Source: Gammaproteobacteria bacterium
GTDB taxonomy: Bacteria > Pseudomonadota > Gammaproteobacteria > Steroidobacterales > Steroidobacteraceae
Direction: 5' to 3'
DNA length: 10,216 nucleotides
Assembly (NCBI GenBank): GCA_030043215.1
Contig: JASHYG010000083.1
Span: 1-10,216, forward strand
The notes beneath the pieces are model-generated. The model searched no databases. It saw nothing but the letters and a program-made list of their open reading frames with translations, and had not been told where the DNA came from. A program made the translations under genes and the position numbers. Shown piece after piece: positions 6,030 through 10,216 of the stretch (position 1 is its first letter; each line of letters opens with the position of its first letter).

Positions 6030-8188
6030 CGCCAGACCGGAAGCTCGACGAAGCTGCCCCCGTACCATCTCACCTCTGGGGAAATCGCCGGCGTGGCGGC
6101 GGCTCGGCGGCTCACGCTCACGCGCTTGCCGGCCGCTGACGGCTTCCGCGCGCTCGGGGGCTCTGCCGCACCGAGCACCACGACGATCCGGCTGCCCGTC
6201 TCGAGCTCGACGCTCGTCAGCCGGTCGGCTCTGAACTCCAGTGTCTGGCGTCGAGCGGCGGCGGAGAGCCGGTGCGGAGCGCCCCCTGCCGCGCAACTCG
6301 CGCAGAGCTCGGCGGGTGGAGCAAAGAGCTGGAAGTACTCCCCGTCCGGCCGCAGCTCGTACACCCGGAGGTCGAGCGCGAGCCCGCGCCCGCTCGCGGC
6401 ATAGACGAGCTTTCCGGAGACGAGGCCGCTCACCTCGAGCGGCCGGTGCAGCGCTCCGCTCACGAAAACCGCTCGCGGCTCGGCCGGGAGCGCGCGGGTC
6501 ATGACGGCGGCGATCTCGCTACCTGTGCCGCCCGCGCTGACCACGCCACCCACGTCGCCCGCGCTGACCACGTCGCTCGAGCCGGCCGAGCCGATCGGCT
6601 GCGCGACGAAATCCCTGCTCGAGGGCTCGTGCCCCGTGAGCCGATAATGATCCCCGGCGCGGGCGGCATCGAGATAGAGCCGCACGGCCCCGTTCGCCAT
6701 GGCCTCGAGCGACCCGGCGTGCCGCCAGGCGTTGGCGCCCATCACCTCGAAATTCACGCGCGCGCTCAGCGGCTCCGGTGCGGGAGCCCCCCTCAGCACA
6801 TGGTCGAACCAGCGGAAGCGCAGCTCCTCGAGGTCGACGACCGCAGCCTCATCGACGGAGTAGCCGCCGAGCACGGGCAGCGGGCCGCGCTCCATCGCGT
6901 CGCTGTCGTACGGACCGATGAGGAGCGTCTGGGCCGCTCCCGGGTCGAAGTGCGCATGCTCGAGGAAGTAATAAAGCGAGCCGGTCTCGTTCTCGTCGTA
7001 GTAACCCGTGGTCGTGAGCACCGGAAGATCGATGCGCGCGAAGTCCTTGCCGTACGGGATCATCTTCTGCCAGAACCGGTCGAAGCCGGGATGCTCGAGC
7101 CAGCGGCGATAGAGCGCCTCGGACATGCCTTCGACGCGATCGCGGCTCGGCGCATCGAGCCCCGGCGCCGCGGCGCTCGATGCGGCCAGGGCCTTGAGCG
7201 CCGGCGGCGGCCGCTTCGCGGCGGCCCACGCCGCGAATGCGCTGTAACCGCTGCCGTACATCCCCACTCGGCCGTCGCTCCAGGGCTGCCCGGCGATCCA
7301 CTCGATCACCGCTCGCGCATCGTCGCCGTCGTGCTCGTAGGGCGCGAGCGCATCGGAGCTGCGGGCCGTGCCGCGAGCGTAGGCGATCACGCTCGCATAG
7401 CCGTGCGCGGCGCACTCCCGCGCATCGTTGTGCGGATCGACGTGGATCGTGAACTCGAGAAGCGCCGGAAGCGGTGCCGGCGCGCCCCTCGGGCGGATGA
7501 CGATGGCCGACACCGTGGCTCGATCGCGCGTCCGGATCCGAACCGCATCATCGATGATGTAGCGTGCACGGTCGTCGGCGGCGATGAGGGGACCGACGAC
7601 CGGAGAGAAGCTCTGGAAGGCCTCGAAGGACAGATAGGTCCATGCGAGATCGACGGCCTCGGAGAGCGAGATGCGGTCCTTGCCGCGCAGCCGATCGAGC
7701 TCTCGCTGCAGATTGGCCTCGAAGACGGGGAGCGGCGTGGCGAGCCACTCGGTGACCGTGTACGCATCGAGATCGTTGAGCGGGGAGACGGCATCGTGGA
7801 ACACTCGAGCGAACGCTCGGTCGAACGGCAGCGGGCTCTTGCTCTTGGCCACCAGGGCCCGCGCTCTCGCATAGAGGTCGTAGATCAGCGCCTCATCGAC
7901 CTCGCGCGCGGTCTTCTCCTCCACCCGCAGCTCGTGCAGGGACTTGCGCGTCGCATCCGCCGCCGCGTACTCGCCCGCGACCATCTGCAGCGCCGACAGG
8001 TTCGTGAGGAATTGCGCGCGGTTCGGATTCTCGTATACCGGAAGCGCCCGCACCGCCAAGCTTCGCATGGCCGCGGCCGTCGCGGCGCCATCGGTGGTGG
8101 CGGGAGCGCGAAATTCGAGATCCTCCGCGGCGGCCGCCACGCCTGCTGCGCAAGAAAGCACCCAAATGACGGCCAAGCATCTGAGCAT
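6026..8188 (-). CDS. Exported CocE/NonD-family (S15-like) hydrolase homologue with altered catalytic triad
   Basis: A 720-residue protein of the long CocE/NonD group: signal peptide, helical N-terminal region (about 25-200), alpha/beta-hydrolase domain (about 215-470) and C-terminal jelly-roll-like domain (about 500-720, ending RWYGGSFVELPVWR). Family enzymes act on peptide, ester or amide bonds. The N-terminus (MLRCLAVIWVLSCAAGVAAAAED) is a clear signal peptide, probably cut near residue 21; a lipobox at VLSC is weak. GRVGMYGSGYSAF (307-318) stands where the family has GMYGxSYxGF, so the nucleophile position is Gly314. IGPYDSDA (424-431) stands where I expect IGPYDH, so the His position is Ser429. 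GYYDEN (395-400) keeps the Asp398 candidate. Serines 313 and 316 flank the site. An in-frame TAA just upstream makes ATG 8188 the first start. It follows the kinase gene by 59 bp and is the last gene of the minus-strand array. Loss of activity is inferred. Confidence 0.88.
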   Translation of the reverse strand: MLRCLAVIWVLSCAAGVAAAAEDLEFRAPATTDGAATAAAMRSLAVRALPVYENPNRAQFLTNLSALQMVAGEYAAADATRKSLHELRVEEKTAREVDEALIYDLYARARALVAKSKSPLPFDRAFARVFHDAVSPLNDLDAYTVTEWLATPLPVFEANLQRELDRLRGKDRISLSEAVDLAWTYLSFEAFQSFSPVVGPLIAADDRARYIIDDAVRIRTRDRATVSAIVIRPRGAPAPLPALLEFTIHVDPHNDARECAAHGYASVIAYARGTARSSDALAPYEHDGDDARAVIEWIAGQPWSDGRVGMYGSGYSAFAAWAAAKRPPPALKALAASSAAAPGLDAPSRDRVEGMSEALYRRWLEHPGFDRFWQKMIPYGKDFARIDLPVLTTTGYYDENETGSLYYFLEHAHFDPGAAQTLLIGPYDSDAMERGPLPVLGGYSVDEAAVVDLEELRFRWFDHVLRGAPAPEPLSARVNFEVMGANAWRHAGSLEAMANGAVRLYLDAARAGDHYRLTGHEPSSRDFVAQPIGSAGSSDVVSAGDVGGVVSAGGTGSEIAAVMTRALPAEPRAVFVSGALHRPLEVSGLVSGKLVYAASGRGLALDLRVYELRPDGEYFQLFAPPAELCASCAAGGAPHRLSAAARRQTLEFRADRLTSVELETGSRIVVVLGAAEPPSARKPSAAGKRVSVSRRAAATPAISPEVRWYGGSFVELPVWR
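6529..6572 (-). repeat. 27-bp-period tandem repeat in the CocE/NonD gene
   Basis: The 17-mer CGCCCGCGCTGACCACG occurs at 6529-6545 and again at 6556-6572, a period of 27 bp (nine codons). It encodes the repeated VVSAG in a Gly/Ser/Val-rich segment at about residues 533-558. The segment lies in the C-terminal domain and looks like an in-frame slippage expansion in a flexible loop. Confidence 0.8.
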
Positions 8189-8247
8189 CCTGCCCGCATT
8201 ATGGTGCGATTAGCGCCGCACTGCATCGGATCGTCGCGCCCTCACCG

Positions 8248-9147
8248 TCAGCCGCGCTCCCCCGCCGCGGCCGCGAGCGCCCCGAGCGGCCCCGCGAGCG
8301 TTCCGAGCGCGGGCGGTACGACGTACCGATCGAGGCCGGAGCTCAGCTCCTCGATCCTCAAATACCCGTTGAGGCTGAGCTCGAGCGAGCGCCGGATCCT
8401 CGGGAAGAGGTGCGGCCGCGCGCTCAAGACCCCACCGCCCATCAGGATGCGCCGCGGGGCCACCGACAGAACGAGCGTATGAGCGAGCTGCGCAAGCGCA
8501 TGCGTCACCGTATCCCAGACGGGACTGTCGGCGGGCAAGCTCGCCGCGGCCCTGCCGCTGCGAGCCTCGATGGCCGGACCCGAGGCGAGACCCTCGATGC
8601 AATCACCATGGAACGGGCAGCTGCCCGGCCATCCATCGCCCGTAAGCCTCGCGATGCGCGCGTGGCCGAGCTCCGGATGATGGCAGCCGAGGACCGGACG
8701 GCCGCCCACGATCAGGCCGACTCCCACACCGGTACCCACCGTCACGTAGGCGAAATCGGCGAGCTCGCGCGCGCCGCCCCAGCGACCCTCCGCGAGCGCC
8801 GCCCCGATCACATCGGTCGTCACGCGCACCGGGGCGTCAAAGCGCTTCGCGAAGAAATCGTGCAGAGCGACGTCTTGCCAGCCCGGCTTGGGTGTTGCGC
8901 CGATGCGCCCGTAGCCGGGTGCACCCTGATTGAGCTCGAGCGGTCCGAAGGAGGCGAGACCGATGGCGGATGGCGCGCCGAAAGGCTCCTGCCACCGCTC
9001 GAGCACTTCCGCTATGGCGGAGAGCGTCGTCGCCGGATCGCGCGTTGGTACGGTTTCCTGCGCGCGGATATCCCCGGGTCCCGTCCCGAGTATGCAGTTG
9101 CAGCGAGTGCCCCCGAGCTCGACACCCGCCCAGACCTGCGGCCGCAC
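8248..9147 (-). CDS. ROK-family sugar kinase, probable fructokinase
   Basis: ATP-dependent phosphorylation of a hexose, most likely fructose, in the cytoplasm. With a GTG start at 9147 the protein has 299 residues, the usual size of ROK fructokinases. WAGVELGGTRC (6-16) is the phosphate-binding motif. ASFGPLELN (65-73), TPKPGW (85-90) and YVTVGTGVGVG (134-144) follow the YdhR/ScrK-like fructokinase pattern. Asp112 in TTDVIGAAL is the expected catalytic base. HHPELGH (156-162) and CPFHGDCIEGLASGPAIEAR (177-196) contain the His/Cys zinc-site residues. The family usually has Asn two residues after the catalytic Asp; here it is Ile114. A GTG at 9228 is also in frame but would overlap the esterase gene by 70 bp and add 27 atypical residues, so 9147 is preferred, though no good ribosome-binding site precedes it. 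The 11-bp gap to the upstream esterase gene indicates one operon. Another hexose substrate remains possible. Confidence 0.9.
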   Translation of the reverse strand: MRPQVWAGVELGGTRCNCILGTGPGDIRAQETVPTRDPATTLSAIAEVLERWQEPFGAPSAIGLASFGPLELNQGAPGYGRIGATPKPGWQDVALHDFFAKRFDAPVRVTTDVIGAALAEGRWGGARELADFAYVTVGTGVGVGLIVGGRPVLGCHHPELGHARIARLTGDGWPGSCPFHGDCIEGLASGPAIEARSGRAAASLPADSPVWDTVTHALAQLAHTLVLSVAPRRILMGGGVLSARPHLFPRIRRSLELSLNGYLRIEELSSGLDRYVVPPALGTLAGPLGALAAAAGERG

Positions 9148-9158
9148 GGGCGCGCCGG

Positions 9159-10216
9159 CTATGCGCTCGTCAGGATCGACTGCAGCAGCAGACGCTCCGT
9201 ACGGTGCGGGTCGTCCACCAGCCGGCACTCGTCGTTGAGGATCATCGTGGCCCGCCGCTCATTGTCGTAGGGCTTCCAGGTGGGCAAGCCCGGATGATTC
9301 GGGTTGCCGCTGCGGGCGAACGCGACCCATGCGCCGCTCACCTTGCGCGCAAGGGCGTAGCGGTCCTTGCCGGAGCCGACCATCGACTTGCACGCATCCA
9401 CATTGTCGAAGACGAACGGGATCTCGATCGTGTGGAAGGTGCGGAGCTTCCCGTCCCGCACTGGAGACCGCCACGTGAAGTAATACTGATAGACGGGGGC
9501 CGTGCCTTGTGCGGCCTTGCGTTCCGCCTCGAGGAGCACTCCGCGGCGGAAGGTCGCATCCGAGTCGATGATCAGATACAGATCGGTGTTGGAGGCATGA
9601 GGCCGGCCCGCGCGATAGGCGGCGATCAGCTGATCGACCTGTGCGTCGCTCGCGCGGCGCAGGGCCTGCTTCACGTGCGCGTGCAGGCTCGCATCGTCGA
9701 TGGGATCGAGGATCTGATGCGGGAAGAACGTGACTTCCGTCTCGACGGTGCCGATGAGGAGCGGAATATGCGCCGACATCGCCGGCGCCGTGGGATCGAA
9801 GGGGTTCGAGGGGAGCGAGTGCCCATCGACGACCGGCGCCAGAGCGAGCGGCGGCCCGGCGCTCGGGGCCGTCGCCGCGAGGAGCTGCTCGACGGGCAGG
9901 CGCTGCAGCTCATCGAGCTGGTCGGGCCTCAGGTGAAGCCGCTCGAGATAGCTCACGGCGGATTTCTCGGCCGCCTCGCGCGTGACGCCTCTCACGTCCG
10001 CGCCGCTCTCGCAGATCGCCCGATGGAACAGGCCCTTCGCGGCCGGCATGGCCATCAGGTCGCTGACCTTCCCTCCTCCGCCCGACTGCCCGAAGACCGT
10101 GACGTTGCCCGGATCGCCGCCGAAGGCTGCGACGTTGTCCCGGACCCACTCGAGCGCGGCAACGATGTCGAGGTTGCCGACGTTGCTCGCCTCGGCGTAG
10201 CTCGGGTTGCCGAAGC
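9159..10216 (-). CDS. Type-B carboxylesterase/lipase (N-terminus cut by window edge)
   Basis: Serine esterase of the para-nitrobenzyl-esterase/carboxylesterase family, acting on carboxylic esters. The visible 351 residues include the C-terminus; family proteins are usually about 500, so roughly the first 150 residues, with the oxyanion HGGG region and any signal peptide, lie outside. The catalytic triad is complete: Ser in GQSGGGGK (codon 10083-10085), Glu in GTVETEVTFF (codon 9735-9737) and His in FHTIEIPFVF (codon 9432-9434). NLDIVAALEWVRDNVAAFGG before the nucleophile and GAWVAFARSGNPNHPGLPTW near the end are family signatures. It ends in TAG at 9159-9161, eleven bases before the kinase GTG, so it is the upstream member of the esterase-kinase-CocE/NonD array. 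Possible roles are deacylation of esterified sugars or plant esters; its cell location and substrate cannot be judged here. Confidence 0.93.
   Translation of the reverse strand, partial: FGNPSYAEASNVGNLDIVAALEWVRDNVAAFGGDPGNVTVFGQSGGGGKVSDLMAMPAAKGLFHRAICESGADVRGVTREAAEKSAVSYLERLHLRPDQLDELQRLPVEQLLAATAPSAGPPLALAPVVDGHSLPSNPFDPTAPAMSAHIPLLIGTVETEVTFFPHQILDPIDDASLHAHVKQALRRASDAQVDQLIAAYRAGRPHASNTDLYLIIDSDATFRRGVLLEAERKAAQGTAPVYQYYFTWRSPVRDGKLRTFHTIEIPFVFDNVDACKSMVGSGKDRYALARKVSGAWVAFARSGNPNHPGLPTWKPYDNERRATMILNDECRLVDDPHRTERLLLQSILTSA

Noticed and set aside
8198..8203. CATAAT on the minus strand as a -10 box giving a near-leaderless CocE/NonD transcript
   Set aside because: It resembles TATAAT and lies nine bases before the ATG, but no -35 match is present at 16-18 bp and the gene probably follows the kinase in an operon. 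Too weak to annotate.
6272..8482. Plus-strand open frame of 736 codons opposite the CocE/NonD gene
   Set aside because: It mirrors the real minus-strand gene, whose product has a signal peptide and recognisable family motifs. The plus-strand translation is Arg/Ala/Glu-rich with no domain, typical of antisense frames in GC-rich DNA.
9148..9228. Longer N-terminus of the ROK kinase starting at GTG 9228
   Set aside because: It would add 27 Ala/Pro/Arg-rich residues not expected before the WAGVELGGT motif and overlap the esterase gene by 70 bp; GTG 9147 fits the family length.

Overview
The window is uniformly GC-rich and gene-dense, with almost no non-coding DNA. Its codon use and protein families suggest a high-GC proteobacterium, possibly a gammaproteobacterium of the Xanthomonas/Lysobacter/Steroidobacter kind. 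That placement is an inference from protein resemblance, not from any marker gene. No RNA gene, CRISPR array, insertion sequence or phage feature was seen, and there is no gene-free stretch longer than about 70 bases.

Layout: (1) 1-1523, minus strand, is the N-terminal two thirds of a GH3 beta-glucosidase of BglX type, cut by the left edge. (2) 1551-6029, plus strand, starts only 27 bp away in the opposite direction. It holds an SbmA/YddA-like ABC transporter, a glycoamylase-domain protein (PF10091/GH144 type), and a compact GH15 glucoamylase-type enzyme whose start overlaps the preceding stop (TGATG). (3) 6026-10216, minus strand, is a convergent array read right to left: a type-B carboxylesterase cut by the right edge, a ROK-family fructokinase-like sugar kinase, and an exported CocE/NonD (S15-like) hydrolase homologue. 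The plus and minus arrays meet in one shared CTAG, which contains both stop codons.

The locus reads as a carbohydrate-use cluster: beta-glucosidase, endo-beta-glucanase-type enzyme, alpha-glucosidase-type enzyme, sugar kinase, transporter and esterase. GH3 and GH144 enzymes occur together in known beta-1,2-glucan (sophorooligosaccharide) systems. Here the GH3, GH144-like and GH15 proteins all lack visible signal peptides, so the depolymerising steps appear to be cytoplasmic.

Most worth a second look: the GH144+GH15+GH3 combination could dismantle a glucan with both beta-1,2 and alpha links. The ABC transporter has several non-consensus nucleotide-binding-domain motifs, including Walker B Glu to Asn. 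The CocE/NonD protein lacks the expected catalytic Ser and His although its fold is complete. I see no clearly unprecedented system; these are specific hypotheses.
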